Shown piece after piece: positions 1 to 9,333 of a DNA stretch of 64,000 nucleotides; within the stretch, counting starts at the first letter, position 1; every line of letters starts with the position of its first letter. The DNA comes from an uncultured Bacteroidota bacterium. GTDB taxonomy: Bacteria; Bacteroidota; Bacteroidia; Flavobacteriales; Flavobacteriaceae. The notes beneath the pieces are model-generated. The model saw nothing but the letters and a program-made list of their open reading frames with translations. It had not been told where the DNA came from and made no database searches. The translations under genes and the position numbers were made by a program. The stretch lies in contig CABYAF010000002.1 in assembly GCA_902516925.1 (NCBI GenBank), forward strand, positions 46,824-110,823, read 5' to 3'.

Positions 1-219
1 CTTTATTAGTTGCTTATTTTCAGACTCTTTAGTGTCATTTTTTAGATAAATATTGATTGTAACATTTTCTTTAAAATAATTTTCAATTGAAGAAGAGTTA
101 AGGTAAATAAAACCTATTAACGATAAAGTAAATAATACAACGGTATTTATCAGGAAAATCGAAATTAAATTACTCCTTACCTTACTAACTTCTGAATTGA
201 TTCTTTTTTTAGTTTCCAA
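1..219 (-). CDS. ftsX: Cell division protein FtsX, N-terminal part (cut by window edge)
   Basis: The minus strand is open for 73 codons from a TTG at 219-217 to the window edge. It encodes a basic cytoplasmic start (ETKKRINSEVSKVRSN), one membrane segment at about residues 18-40, then a start of the extracytoplasmic domain reading ENYFKENVTINIYLKND. That layout matches the N-terminus of FtsX, the ABC-type membrane subunit that couples FtsE to cell-wall hydrolases at the septum. No in-frame ATG lies upstream, so TTG is the best start. A divergent leuS neighbour is usual in flavobacteria. The identification rests only on this N-terminal part. Confidence 0.65.
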   Translation of the reverse strand, partial: METKKRINSEVSKVRSNLISIFLINTVVLFTLSLIGFIYLNSSSIENYFKENVTINIYLKNDTKESENKQLIK

Positions 220-288
220 ACTTTTATAAAAGTAATAAACAAATAATAAATTAATTTTTATGTTAATTAAATTAGTTCTTCCTTTGTA

Positions 289-296
289 TAAATTTG
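289..296 (+). promoter_or_regulatory. Promoter -7 box (TAAATTTG) of leuS
   Basis: This is a perfect TAnnTTTG match, the Bacteroidota sigma-ABfr -7 element. It lies in the 83 bp between divergent ftsX and leuS. The GTG proposed as the leuS start is 6 nt downstream, so the transcript may be leaderless or nearly so. No convincing -33 TTG was seen at the usual spacing. Confidence 0.5.
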
Positions 297-302
297 CTTA
301 AG

Positions 303-3113
303 GTGAGATATAATTTTCTAGAAATAGAAAAGAAATGGCAAGAATTTTGGAAGACTAATGAGACTTATAAAGTTAGTTTTTCTTCAAAGCCTAAATTCTA
401 TGTATTAGATATGTTTCCATATCCATCAGGTGCTGGTCTTCATGTTGGTCACCCCCTTGGTTATATTGCGAGTGATATATATTCAAGATTTAAAAGACAT
501 AAAGGATATAATGTCCTTCATCCTCAAGGATATGATTCATTTGGACTCCCTGCTGAACAATATGCAATAAGAACTGGCCAACATCCAAAAAAGACCACTT
601 CTGATAACATAAATATGTATAGAAACCAACTAGATAGAATTGGTTTCTCTTTTGATTGGTCCAGAGAAATAAGAACCTCTGATCCAAAATATTATAAGTG
701 GACTCAATGGATATTTATTTTAATGTTTAACTCATTTTATTGTTCAAAGGATAAAAAAGCAAAAAGTATAGATAGTCTCATAAGTATTTTTGAGAAGGAT
801 GGTGATAAAAACTTTAAAGAAGATCTTTTTGAGCATGGATACTCATTTACTGGTTCAGAGTGGAAAAACTTTGATGAAAAAATAAAATCAGACATACTCA
901 TGAACTTTAGGCTGGCATACTTGACTGATGGAGATGTAAATTGGTGTGAGGAGCTAGGAACCGTTTTAGCAAATGATGAAATTATAAATGGAGTAAGTGA
1001 AAGGGGAGGGTATCCAGTAACTAAAAGAAAGGTTAAACATTGGTGTTTAAGAATTAGTAAATACTCGGATAGACTTTTAAATGATTTAGATAAAATTGAT
1101 TGGCCAGAGCCACTAAAAGAAATGCAAAGAAATTGGATTGGAAAATCTAAAGGTGTTTCTGTAACTTTTGATGTTGAAAATTCAAATAAAAAAATTGAGG
1201 TTTTTACTACTAGACCAGATACAATTTTTGGAGTTTCTTTCCTTACTATTGCACCGGAATATAAAGAAATATCAGATTTATCGTTGTTAAATCATAAATC
1301 AGAAATTGAGAACTATATTGATGAAGTTTCAAAAAAATCGGAGAGAGAAAGATTGTCTGATGTAAAAACTGTTTCTGGAGTATTTTCCGGTTCTTATGCA
1401 ATTCATCCTTTTACAAGAAAAAAAATACCTATATGGATTTCAGATTATGTTCTTGCCGGTTATGGAACTGGAGCAGTAATGGGAGTGCCTGCTGGAGATC
1501 AAAGGGATTTTGACTTTGCAAAAAAATTTAAAATTGATATTCCAAATATTTTTGAAAATATAGACATCTCAGAAACTGCTTTTTCCGATAAATCAGGTTT
1601 TAAACTTATTAATTCAGAGTTCCTAAATGGATTAGACTATGAAAAATCTTTGGAATTAATAATCAAAGAAATTGAAAACAAAGAAATTGGTAAATCTAAA
1701 ATTCAATTTAAGTTAAGAGATGCTACATTTAGTCGGCAAAGATATTGGGGTGAGCCAATACCTATATATTATAAGAATGGCATTCCATATAATATTGAGA
1801 CAGAATATTTGCCATTAAAGTTACCAGATGTAGACAATTTTCTTCCAACTAAAAATGGAGACTCCCCATTAGGAAATTCATCTTCATGGGCGTGGAATAA
1901 TAAGACAAAAAAAGTTACATCAAATTCTGAAATTAATGATACTGATACTTTTCCTTTAGAATTAAATACTATGCCAGGTTGGGCAGGAAGTTCTTGGTAC
2001 TTCTATAGATATATGGATCCAACAAATGAAAAAGAATTTATTTCTAAAGAATCTCAAAAATATTGGTCAGATATAGATATTTATTTTGGGGGAAGTGAAC
2101 ATGCTACTGGACATTTGCTATATTCAAGATTTTATCAAAAATTTCTTTATGACTTAGAATATTTAAACAAAGATGAATATTCTAAAAAATTAATTAATCA
2201 AGGTATGATTCTTGGGAACTCTGCATTTATATATAGAAAATCAGGATCAAATCAATACATTTCAAGTAATCTTATCTCAAATTATAAAGTTGATAAAGTT
2301 AGAATTGATATAAAGTATATTAAAGGTGATAATCAAGTAAATTATAGTCTTTTAAAATCTGAAGATTCTGACTTTAAAAATTCCACTTTTAAATTAGAAA
2401 ACGATGTTTTCTTTTGTGTAAGGGAACAAGAAAAAATGTCAAAATCTAAGTTTAATGTTGTTAATCCAGATGAAATTTGTGATCAATATGGAGCTGACAC
2501 TTTAAGGATGTATGAAATGTTCCTAGGTCCAATTGAGCAATCAAAACCTTGGGATACTAGAGGGATTTCTGGAGTTTATTCATTTTTGAAAAAGTTTTGG
2601 AGTTTATTTTTTAAAGATGGAATAATTAATGTTTCAGAAGAAGAGCCTTCAAAAGAATCTTTAAAGTCACTTCACAAAACTATAAAAAAAATTACTCAGG
2701 ATATAGAAAAATTAAGTCTTAATACATGTATAAGCTCATTTATGATTTGTGTAAATGAACTTAGTTCAATTGGTTGTAACAATCGAGAGATTCTACAAAA
2801 CTTATTAATTCTTATTTCTCCTTTTGCACCCCATTTCGCTGAAGAGTTATGGAGTCAATTGGGTCACAAAGAGTCTATAGTTAATCAGATATATCCAGAA
2901 TATAATGAAAAGTATTTGGTCGAAACTGAGAAATTATACCCAGTTTCATTTAATGGTAAAACGAGGTTTACTATTAATCTTTCACTAGATCTTAATAAAA
3001 AACAGATTGAAGATGCTGTATTATCATTTGAAAAAACAAAATCTATTTTAAATAACTCAGAACCAAAAAAAGTTATAGTTGTTCCAGGTAAAATTATAAA
3101 TATTGTTTTATGA
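303..3113 (+). CDS. leuS: Leucyl-tRNA synthetase
   Basis: Class Ia synthetase that charges tRNA-Leu. The HIGH motif appears as HVGH at about residues 47-50 inside PYPSGAGLHVGHPLGY, and KMSKS is exact at about 711-715. A CP1 editing region (TTRPDTIFG, GTGAVMGVPAGDQRD) lies between. A lineage-type insertion follows the first part of the catalytic domain (about 150-210), and the C-terminal anticodon-binding region is intact. The product is 936 residues. GTG at 303 is preferred over TTG at 294 because the protein then begins MRYNFLEIEKKW, like other family members, and because the TTG lies inside the -7 box. The stop overlaps the next gene (ATGA). Confidence 0.95.
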   Translation: MRYNFLEIEKKWQEFWKTNETYKVSFSSKPKFYVLDMFPYPSGAGLHVGHPLGYIASDIYSRFKRHKGYNVLHPQGYDSFGLPAEQYAIRTGQHPKKTTSDNINMYRNQLDRIGFSFDWSREIRTSDPKYYKWTQWIFILMFNSFYCSKDKKAKSIDSLISIFEKDGDKNFKEDLFEHGYSFTGSEWKNFDEKIKSDILMNFRLAYLTDGDVNWCEELGTVLANDEIINGVSERGGYPVTKRKVKHWCLRISKYSDRLLNDLDKIDWPEPLKEMQRNWIGKSKGVSVTFDVENSNKKIEVFTTRPDTIFGVSFLTIAPEYKEISDLSLLNHKSEIENYIDEVSKKSERERLSDVKTVSGVFSGSYAIHPFTRKKIPIWISDYVLAGYGTGAVMGVPAGDQRDFDFAKKFKIDIPNIFENIDISETAFSDKSGFKLINSEFLNGLDYEKSLELIIKEIENKEIGKSKIQFKLRDATFSRQRYWGEPIPIYYKNGIPYNIETEYLPLKLPDVDNFLPTKNGDSPLGNSSSWAWNNKTKKVTSNSEINDTDTFPLELNTMPGWAGSSWYFYRYMDPTNEKEFISKESQKYWSDIDIYFGGSEHATGHLLYSRFYQKFLYDLEYLNKDEYSKKLINQGMILGNSAFIYRKSGSNQYISSNLISNYKVDKVRIDIKYIKGDNQVNYSLLKSEDSDFKNSTFKLENDVFFCVREQEKMSKSKFNVVNPDEICDQYGADTLRMYEMFLGPIEQSKPWDTRGISGVYSFLKKFWSLFFKDGIINVSEEEPSKESLKSLHKTIKKITQDIEKLSLNTCISSFMICVNELSSIGCNNREILQNLLILISPFAPHFAEELWSQLGHKESIVNQIYPEYNEKYLVETEKLYPVSFNGKTRFTINLSLDLNKKQIEDAVLSFEKTKSILNNSEPKKVIVVPGKIINIVL

Positions 3114-3370
3114 TTGATCCAATGTTTGAAATCATCGGTTTATTAGCAGCTTTTCTTACCACTTCAGCATTTATACCACAAGTTTATAAAATCTATAAAG
3201 AAAAAAAAGCAGATGGTATTTCACTAACAATGTATGTAATATTATTTATTGGCGTTTTGCTGTGGCTTATATATGGAATCCTGATAGGGAGCTTATCAAT
3301 AATTATTGCAAATGGAATAACTTCATTACTACAATTAAGTATAATTATATTTAAGTTAAAAAATTCATAA
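3110..3370 (+). CDS. SemiSWEET family sugar transporter (PQ-loop)
   Basis: An 86-residue integral membrane protein with three hydrophobic helices (about 5-25, 38-58 and 62-82) and the PQ signature in FIPQVYKIYK at about residues 21-30. Bacterial SemiSWEETs are three-helix units that dimerise to make a bidirectional sugar channel. The length and motif fit that family; the substrate cannot be told. The start codon overlaps the leuS stop by 4 nt, suggesting translational coupling. A second ATG lies at 3122 (MFEIIGLL), so the N-terminus could be four residues shorter. Confidence 0.85.
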   Translation: MIDPMFEIIGLLAAFLTTSAFIPQVYKIYKEKKADGISLTMYVILFIGVLLWLIYGILIGSLSIIIANGITSLLQLSIIIFKLKNS

Positions 3371-3415
3371 TATCATTCACTTTTTTACTAGTTTATTTAA
3401 CTTTACAAAAAAAAG

Positions 3416-4117
3416 ATGTTTTATTTCGACCCCATTTACATATTTATTTTTGGTCCAATATTTGCTTTAAGCTTTTTTATTCAAAATCAACTTAAATCAA
3501 AATTTAAAAAGTTTTCAAAAATCAACTTATCTGCTAACCTTTCCGGTAAAGAAATTGCCGAAAGAATGTTGTCTGATCATGGAATTTATGATGTTAAAGT
3601 TATAAGTGTTAAAGGTCAATTATCAGACCATTACAACCCTCAAAAGAAAACCGTTAATCTTAGTGAAAGCGTATATTTTAAAAAAAATGCTGCCTCTGCT
3701 GCTGTTGCTGCTCATGAGTGTGGTCACGCAGTTCAGCATGCTAAAGGATACGAATGGTTAAAAATGAGGTCTATTCTGGTACCAGTTGTAGGTTTTACTT
3801 CTAATATCGGTATTTGGATTTTGTTGGCTGGATTTTTTTTAATGCAATCTTCACCTGTACTAGGACAAAACTTAACCATGTTGGGTATTTTAGGTTTTGC
3901 ATCCGGTACTTTATTTAGTTTAGTTACTCTTCCTGTTGAATTTGATGCTAGTAAAAGAGCAATTTATTGGTTAGAAAGAAAAAGAATTGTTAACCAAAGA
4001 GAATTAAGTCAGTCTAAAGAAGCACTAAATTGGGCAGCTGCTACATATGTAGTTGCAGCTTTAGCCTCGATTGCTAACCTTGTATACCTTTGGATGAGAT
4101 TTGGCAGAAGGAACTAA
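3416..4117 (+). CDS. Membrane zinc metallopeptidase, YugP / Zn_peptidase_2 family
   Basis: A 233-residue membrane protein. An N-terminal helix (about 7-22) is followed by a cytosolic domain with the HExxH-type zinc site HECGH at 100-104 (AAHECGHAVQHAKGYEW), then two or more helices (about 123-145 and 150-175) and a C-terminal helix. The whole pattern is that of the YugP-like neutral zinc metallopeptidases, whose substrates are largely unknown. Its TAA stop overlaps the stop of convergent hemD (shared bases CTAA), leaving no room for a terminator. Confidence 0.85.
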   Translation: MFYFDPIYIFIFGPIFALSFFIQNQLKSKFKKFSKINLSANLSGKEIAERMLSDHGIYDVKVISVKGQLSDHYNPQKKTVNLSESVYFKKNAASAAVAAHECGHAVQHAKGYEWLKMRSILVPVVGFTSNIGIWILLAGFFLMQSSPVLGQNLTMLGILGFASGTLFSLVTLPVEFDASKRAIYWLERKRIVNQRELSQSKEALNWAAATYVVAALASIANLVYLWMRFGRRN

Positions 4118-4848
4118 CCTTTTATATATTTATCTATAGCCATTGCCATAGAGGGAGAAACCTCTGTTGGTGCTTTAATGTCTATTCTAAGATTTTTAGC
4201 CTTAGCTGCTTCTACAGTTGTGTTACCATAGACAGCAATAAGAGTCTTATTCTGAACAAAATCAGGAAAGTTCTTAAACAAAGATTCAATGCCTAATGGA
4301 CTAAAAAAGACAAGTAAATCATAATACACATCCCTTAGATCAGACAAGTCACTAACAACTGTCTTATAAAGTTGAGCTCGCTCCCATGAGATATCAAAAG
4401 AATCTAATGTCTTTATAATATCTGGATTTAAACTACCAGATGTTGGCGCGAGAAACCTCTCTTTATTAAATTTTGTAAATGTTGCCTCAAGATCTTTAAA
4501 GTTATTATTACCAACATATATTTTTCTTTTTCGGTAAACTACGTATTTCTGCAGATAGTATGCAACAGCTTCAGACTGACAAAAATACTTAGTTTGATCA
4601 GGAACTTTAAATCTCATTTCCTCAGTAATTCTAAAGAAGTGATCAACAGAGTTTCTACTTGTTAATATGACATTATGAAATTTTGAGAAGTCGACTCTTT
4701 GAGCTCTTACATCTTTAGCTGTAAGTCCTTCAACATGAATAAATTTTCTGAAATCTATTTTTAATTTATGCTTTCTAATTAACGAGGAATAAGGTGAATT
4801 ATCGTTAGTAGGCTTTGGCTGAGATATTAAAATTGTTTTAATACTCAT
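4114..4848 (-). CDS. hemD: Uroporphyrinogen-III synthase
   Basis: A 244-residue cytosolic protein beginning MSIKTILISQPKPTNDNSPY, the usual start of flavobacterial HemD. It closes and inverts ring D of hydroxymethylbilane to give uroporphyrinogen III for heme and siroheme. HemD is poorly conserved, so the call relies on the N-terminal signature, the two-lobed layout with ILTSRNSVDHFF and a late YGNTTVEAAKAKNLR stretch, and its position next to a DUF4271 protein, a common flavobacterial pairing. It lies 16 nt downstream of DUF4271 in the same direction and converges on the zinc protease. Confidence 0.8.
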   Translation of the reverse strand: MSIKTILISQPKPTNDNSPYSSLIRKHKLKIDFRKFIHVEGLTAKDVRAQRVDFSKFHNVILTSRNSVDHFFRITEEMRFKVPDQTKYFCQSEAVAYYLQKYVVYRKRKIYVGNNNFKDLEATFTKFNKERFLAPTSGSLNPDIIKTLDSFDISWERAQLYKTVVSDLSDLRDVYYDLLVFFSPLGIESLFKNFPDFVQNKTLIAVYGNTTVEAAKAKNLRIDIKAPTEVSPSMAMAIDKYIKG

Positions 4849-4864
4849 AAAGAAATGTTTAGGT

Positions 4865-5557
4865 TTAAAGATTTGAATATAACCATATCCATGGGGCTAG
4901 TTTGAACGCACAAAGATACAAAATAAAATACATAACCTCTTTAAGATCAAACTTTAAAAAATAACTCAAATAGTTTTTAGTCTGAAAAAAAAAATGCAAT
5001 CCTATAAGTAAAAAAGAAATATTTTTTAGATAAGTAAAATCATAAAAAGAATTTAAATTATATATGATAAAGTTAAACAACATCAATACAGAAATTAAAA
5101 TATTTACAATATAGTTTTTGTAAAATATAAACTTAAGTTTAGAGCTTATAAACATTCCTAAAATATATCTTATAATTAGAAACCTTATTGATAGAGTACC
5201 TAGAATTAGTATATTAAAATTTAATAATCTTAATAATAAGTTATTACTAATTCCATCAAACTTAATAATTCCTTGCGTATACCAGGCCCCAAAATATGTT
5301 ATGATTACTCCATTAATAAGCAAAAAGAAGAATATATAGAAATAATGGAAATAATTAATTACTGAAGTTCCTGTTCCTGAGATGCCAAGATCATCTGAAC
5401 TATATGGTGTTAAAATATTACGAAAATGATACTTTACACTTCTAAATAAATAAACTAATTTTACTCTTTGGAATATTTGAAAAAAATAAAATACTAATAA
5501 TACAACTAGAACAAATAAAGTGGTTAAATTTTGATTTTGAATCATATTGATTTTCAA
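4865..5557 (-). CDS. DUF4271 domain membrane protein
   Basis: A 230-residue, very hydrophobic protein with about six or seven predicted helices and a short charged N-terminal loop (residues about 33-62). DUF4271 proteins are found in Bacteroidota, generally beside hemD; their function is unknown. The position immediately upstream of hemD and the topology support the family call. The start may be residue 1 or the second methionine (MIQNQNL, 12 nt later). It is divergent from the glycosyltransferase at 5593. No functional motif was recognised. Confidence 0.7.
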   Translation of the reverse strand: MKINMIQNQNLTTLFVLVVLLVFYFFQIFQRVKLVYLFRSVKYHFRNILTPYSSDDLGISGTGTSVINYFHYFYIFFFLLINGVIITYFGAWYTQGIIKFDGISNNLLLRLLNFNILILGTLSIRFLIIRYILGMFISSKLKFIFYKNYIVNILISVLMLFNFIIYNLNSFYDFTYLKNISFLLIGLHFFFQTKNYLSYFLKFDLKEVMYFILYLCAFKLAPWIWLYSNL

Positions 5558-5592
5558 ATAAATAACAAAATTATGGAATAACTATTAAATAA

Positions 5593-6324
5593 ATGAAAGA
5601 CAATAGTTTAATCATCATACCGACTTATAATGAAGCTGAAAATATTGAAGCGGTTATCAATAAAATCTTCTCTTTTGATGACAATAATTCTGTACTGGTA
5701 GTTGATGATAATTCACCAGATGGAACATCAAATATTGTAAATAATTTAAAAAAAGATAACGCCAATAATCTCTTTTTGATTATGAGAGATAAGAAAGATG
5801 GTTTAGGTTCAGCATATAAAGAGGGATTTAAATGGGCACTTGAAAAAAAATACTCCTATATTTTTGAGATGGATGCTGATCTCTCTCATGATCCAACTGA
5901 AATAAATAATTTAAAGAGACTTTTAATAAATAAAGAATGTGATGTAGCGATTGGTTCTAGATATCTAGAAGGTGTAAGTGTAGTGAACTGGCCTTTATCT
6001 AGAATTTTTCTTTCATATTTTGCAAATATTTATGTCAGAATTATTACTTCTATGCCAGTTAAAGACTCAACCTCGGGCTTTATTGGTTATTCAAATGAAG
6101 CATTATCTTCATTGAACATTAATAAAATAGAGTTTAATGGATATGCTTTTCAAATAGAAATGAAATTTAAGCTTTGGAAAAAAAATTTCAAGTTAAAGGA
6201 ACACCAAATAATATTTGTTAATAGAGAACATGGAAAGTCTAAAATGAATAAGAACATTATATTTGAAGCAATAATTGGTGTTATTAAATTAAAAGTGGAT
6301 TCAATATTTAAAAAGGATGAATAA
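5593..6324 (+). CDS. Polyprenol monophosphomannose synthase-like GT2 glycosyltransferase
   Basis: A 243-residue family 2 glycosyltransferase without a C-terminal membrane domain. It shows IIPTYNEAENI at 8-18, the nucleotide-sugar aspartates VVDDNSPDGT at about 36-45, a DAD metal motif at 94-96 (EMDADLSHDP) and the late REHGKSKM motif typical of dolichyl/polyprenyl-phosphate mannose synthases. It probably transfers a sugar from a nucleotide donor to a lipid phosphate at the inner membrane for glycan assembly. The donor sugar is not provable from sequence. Its end overlaps dihydroorotase by 8 nt, an arrangement common in flavobacteria. Confidence 0.85.
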   Translation: MKDNSLIIIPTYNEAENIEAVINKIFSFDDNNSVLVVDDNSPDGTSNIVNNLKKDNANNLFLIMRDKKDGLGSAYKEGFKWALEKKYSYIFEMDADLSHDPTEINNLKRLLINKECDVAIGSRYLEGVSVVNWPLSRIFLSYFANIYVRIITSMPVKDSTSGFIGYSNEALSSLNINKIEFNGYAFQIEMKFKLWKKNFKLKEHQIIFVNREHGKSKMNKNIIFEAIIGVIKLKVDSIFKKDE

Positions 6325-7654
6325 ACTCATTATTAAGGACATTATAATAATAAATGAAGGTGTAAGATCTGCTAGTGATATATACATTGAAGGTGATTTT
6401 ATCAAAAAAATTGGCATTAATATAAAATTAGATAATGATGTTCAAATTATTGATGGTAAAGGTCATCTAGCTATTCCTGGAATGATTGATGATCAAGTAC
6501 ATTTTAGAGAACCTGGGTTAACTCACAAAGGAGACATAAGATCTGAATCTAAAGCTGCAATTGCTGGTGGTGTAACATCATATTTTGAAATGCCAAATAC
6601 TTTTCCAAATACTACTTCTATTAAAGAGTTTGAAAATAAAATTAAAATCGCATCAAATAATTCATTTGCAAATTATTCGTTTATGCTAGGTGGAACAAAT
6701 GATAATATGAATGAAATAGAAAGAATAGATGAAAGACAAGTTGCTGGAATTAAACTTTTTTTGGGTTCCTCTACTGGAAAGATGTTAATAGACAACAAAA
6801 GCTCTATTGAGAATATATTCAATAGCACATCGTTACCAATATCTGCTCATTGTGAAGATGAACAGACTATAAAGGATAATACGGAACATTATAAAAGTCT
6901 TTATGGTGAAGATATTCCCATATCTGCTCATCCAGAGATTAGAAATGATGAGGCATGTATAAAAAGCTCAAATTTTGCTGTTACTCTAGCAAAAAAAACT
7001 GGTGCAAGATTAAATGTTTTTCATATTTCAACAGCTATTGAACTTGACTTATTTGATGGTAATCTTGACCTAAACGATAAAAAAATAACTTCAGAAGTAT
7101 GTGCCCATCATCTATGGTTTTCAGATGAGGATTATAACAGACTAGGTTCAAAAATTAAATGGAATCCAGCAATAAAATCAAAGGATGACAGAGATGCATT
7201 GTGGAAAGGCATAAAGAATAATAAAATTGATATTATTGCTTCAGATCATGCTCCTCACACTATAGAGGAAAAAAATAATAAATATTTAAATTGTCCATCA
7301 GGGGGACCTATGGTTCAACATACAATTCTATCTCTATTGCAAAACTGTGAAAAATATGGAGTTTCAATTGAAAAAATCGTAGAAAAAATAGCTCATAATC
7401 CAGCAACTATATTTAAGGTGAACAACAGAGGGTTTTTAAGGGAAGGATATTATGCTGATATTGTTTTGATTGATACAAATACTCCAACTGTTGTTACAAA
7501 AGAGTCTTTACTCTATAAGTGTGGTTGGTCACCTTTTGAAGGCCAAAAGTTTGATAACTCTATTTATAAAACAATATTAAATGGGAATGTAGTTTATGAA
7601 GACGGTGTTGTAAATTCTATACCTCAAGGAAAAAAAATAACCTTTAACAGATGA
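6317..7654 (+). CDS. pyrC: Dihydroorotase (class I)
   Basis: A 445-residue amidohydrolase that interconverts carbamoyl aspartate and dihydroorotate in pyrimidine synthesis. Seen: VHFREPGLTHKGD at about 61-73, the carboxylysine region GIKLFLGSSTGKM, metal histidines in ISAHCEDE and VFHIST, and the catalytic aspartate in ASDHAPH. The usual first metal-binding histidine of HxHFR is glutamine here (DDQVHFR, Q60). I recall the same replacement in other Bacteroidota sequences, so it is probably lineage-wide and not decay. The gene overlaps the glycosyltransferase before it and the DUF4296 gene after it by a few bases, forming an operon through tyrS. Confidence 0.88.
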   Translation: MNKLIIKDIIIINEGVRSASDIYIEGDFIKKIGINIKLDNDVQIIDGKGHLAIPGMIDDQVHFREPGLTHKGDIRSESKAAIAGGVTSYFEMPNTFPNTTSIKEFENKIKIASNNSFANYSFMLGGTNDNMNEIERIDERQVAGIKLFLGSSTGKMLIDNKSSIENIFNSTSLPISAHCEDEQTIKDNTEHYKSLYGEDIPISAHPEIRNDEACIKSSNFAVTLAKKTGARLNVFHISTAIELDLFDGNLDLNDKKITSEVCAHHLWFSDEDYNRLGSKIKWNPAIKSKDDRDALWKGIKNNKIDIIASDHAPHTIEEKNNKYLNCPSGGPMVQHTILSLLQNCEKYGVSIEKIVEKIAHNPATIFKVNNRGFLREGYYADIVLIDTNTPTVVTKESLLYKCGWSPFEGQKFDNSIYKTILNGNVVYEDGVVNSIPQGKKITFNR

Positions 7655-7968
7655 AAAGATATTTAATAATACTTATTTTCATATTTGCATGCTCATCCAA
7701 TGCTCCTGAAAATTTAATTAGTGAAGAAAAAATGGAAAGCATTATTTTTGATATTATGATTCTTAATGCATCAAGTGGTTATGACCTAAAAATTGATAAT
7801 AATATGATAAGTGATGAATTAATTTTTAGAAAGCATGATATTGATAGTGTTCAATTTTATGAAAGTGAACTATATTATTCTCGAAATCCAAGAGTTCATT
7901 TTAATATTTATTCAAATGTTAAGAGAAAGATTCAAAAATCAATTGATAGTCTAAAAAACATTAAATAA
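7651..7968 (+). CDS. DUF4296 lipoprotein
   Basis: A 105-residue protein with a lipoprotein signal: basic MKRY, hydrophobic stretch, and lipobox IFAC with the acylated cysteine at about residue 14, followed by SSN. The rest is helical and charged (FYESELYYSRNPRVHFNIYSN), as in DUF4296 proteins of Bacteroidota, which have no known function. It sits between dihydroorotase and tyrS in the usual flavobacterial order, overlapping dihydroorotase by 4 nt and tyrS by 1 nt. It is probably a periplasmic-facing anchored protein. Confidence 0.75.
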   Translation: MKRYLIILIFIFACSSNAPENLISEEKMESIIFDIMILNASSGYDLKIDNNMISDELIFRKHDIDSVQFYESELYYSRNPRVHFNIYSNVKRKIQKSIDSLKNIK

Positions 7969-9260
7969 TGGAAGAATTTATAGATGAACTTAAGTGGAGG
8001 GGTATGTTACATGATGTAATCCCTGGAACTGAAGAATATTTATCTAAAAATAAAACTATTGGATATATAGGATTTGACCCAACATCTGATTCATTACACA
8101 TTGGAAGCCTTGTGCCCATTTTTATTTTAAGGCATTTTCAAAATGCAGGTCATACTCCAGTAGTTCTTCTCGGAGGAGCAACTGGAATGATCGGTGATCC
8201 ATCTGGAAAGTCCGACGAGAGAAATCTTTTAGATAAAAAGATTTTAAAGCATAATGAAAAGAAATTAAAGCTTCAATTTGAAAAATTTCTTGATTTTAAA
8301 TCAAAAAAAAATAACAGAGCTATTCTAGTAAATAATTATGATTGGATGAGTAAATTCTCAATTATTGACTTTTCCAGAGATATTGGAAAGCACATAACTG
8401 TAAACTATATGATGGCGAAAGAATCTGTGAAAAAACGAATCACCAAAGACACGTCACAAGGTATGTCATTTACTGAATTCACTTACCAACTTATTCAAGG
8501 ATATGATTTTCTCCATCTCTATAAGGATATGAATTGTATGCTTCAAATGGGGGGAAGTGATCAGTGGGGAAACATAACTACTGGAACTGAACTTATTAGA
8601 AGGAAGGAAAATAAAAAAGCATATGCAATGACTTGTCCTTTAATAAAAAAATCTGATGGATCTAAGTTTGGAAAGTCTGAAGGTGGAAATATATGGTTAG
8701 ATAAAAACAAAACTTCAGTTTATAAGTTCTATCAATATTGGTTAAATATATCAGATGAAGATGCTTTAAGTTACATTAAGGTATTTACATTCTTATCAAA
8801 AAGTCAGGTTGAGGAATTAATATTAGAACATAATAAAGATAAAGCTAGAAGGTTACTTCAAAATAAAATTGCAGATACAGTTACAGCTATGGTTCATGGG
8901 CAAAAGGATTTAAATAATGCAATTAGTGCTTCAAAAGTTCTTTTTGGAAAATCTAGTAAACAAGATCTTGAGTCTCTTGATGAAAATACTTTTAATGAAA
9001 TCTTTGATGGAGTTCCAAGTAATATTCTGTCTAAGAAAAAATTATCACAAGAAATAGAAATTGAAAATCTTCTTGCATCTGAAACTAATTTTCTAAAGTC
9101 AATTAGTGAGGCAAGAAGGGCACTAAAAGAAAATTCCATTTCAATTAACAAGAAAAAAATCTCTGGAAATATCAAAATCACTAAAGGTGATTTGATAAAT
9201 GGTAAATATATACTTCTACAAAGAGGTAAAAAGAATTACTATTTAGTAATTGTTAATTAA
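7968..9260 (+). CDS. tyrS: Tyrosyl-tRNA synthetase
   Basis: A 430-residue class Ic synthetase. The HIGH motif is HIGS at 44-47 (SLHIGSLVP) and KMSKS is KFGKS at about 233-237 (SDGSKFGKSEGG), both usual for bacterial TyrRS. Tyrosine-recognition residues lie in GFDPTSDSLH and in QLIQGYDFLHLY. The C-terminus carries an S4-like RNA-binding domain (LKENSISINKKKI). Its ATG overlaps the DUF4296 stop by 1 nt (TAATG), so it is the last gene of the 5593-9260 operon. Confidence 0.95.
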   Translation: MEEFIDELKWRGMLHDVIPGTEEYLSKNKTIGYIGFDPTSDSLHIGSLVPIFILRHFQNAGHTPVVLLGGATGMIGDPSGKSDERNLLDKKILKHNEKKLKLQFEKFLDFKSKKNNRAILVNNYDWMSKFSIIDFSRDIGKHITVNYMMAKESVKKRITKDTSQGMSFTEFTYQLIQGYDFLHLYKDMNCMLQMGGSDQWGNITTGTELIRRKENKKAYAMTCPLIKKSDGSKFGKSEGGNIWLDKNKTSVYKFYQYWLNISDEDALSYIKVFTFLSKSQVEELILEHNKDKARRLLQNKIADTVTAMVHGQKDLNNAISASKVLFGKSSKQDLESLDENTFNEIFDGVPSNILSKKKLSQEIEIENLLASETNFLKSISEARRALKENSISINKKKISGNIKITKGDLINGKYILLQRGKKNYYLVIVN

Positions 9261-9333
9261 TTATTTCTTTAATATTAAATTTTATTTTGATTACAATCAA
9301 TTAGGCATTATTTACTAAATTGACAACATAACT

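Noticed and set aside
294-302. TTG at 294 as leuS start
   Set aside because: It falls within the -7 box TAAATTTG and adds residues absent in the family; GTG at 303 gives the expected N-terminus.
4090-4296. 68-codon plus-strand frame across the end of the zinc protease gene
   Set aside because: It overlaps both the protease end and hemD in other frames and has low-complexity content.
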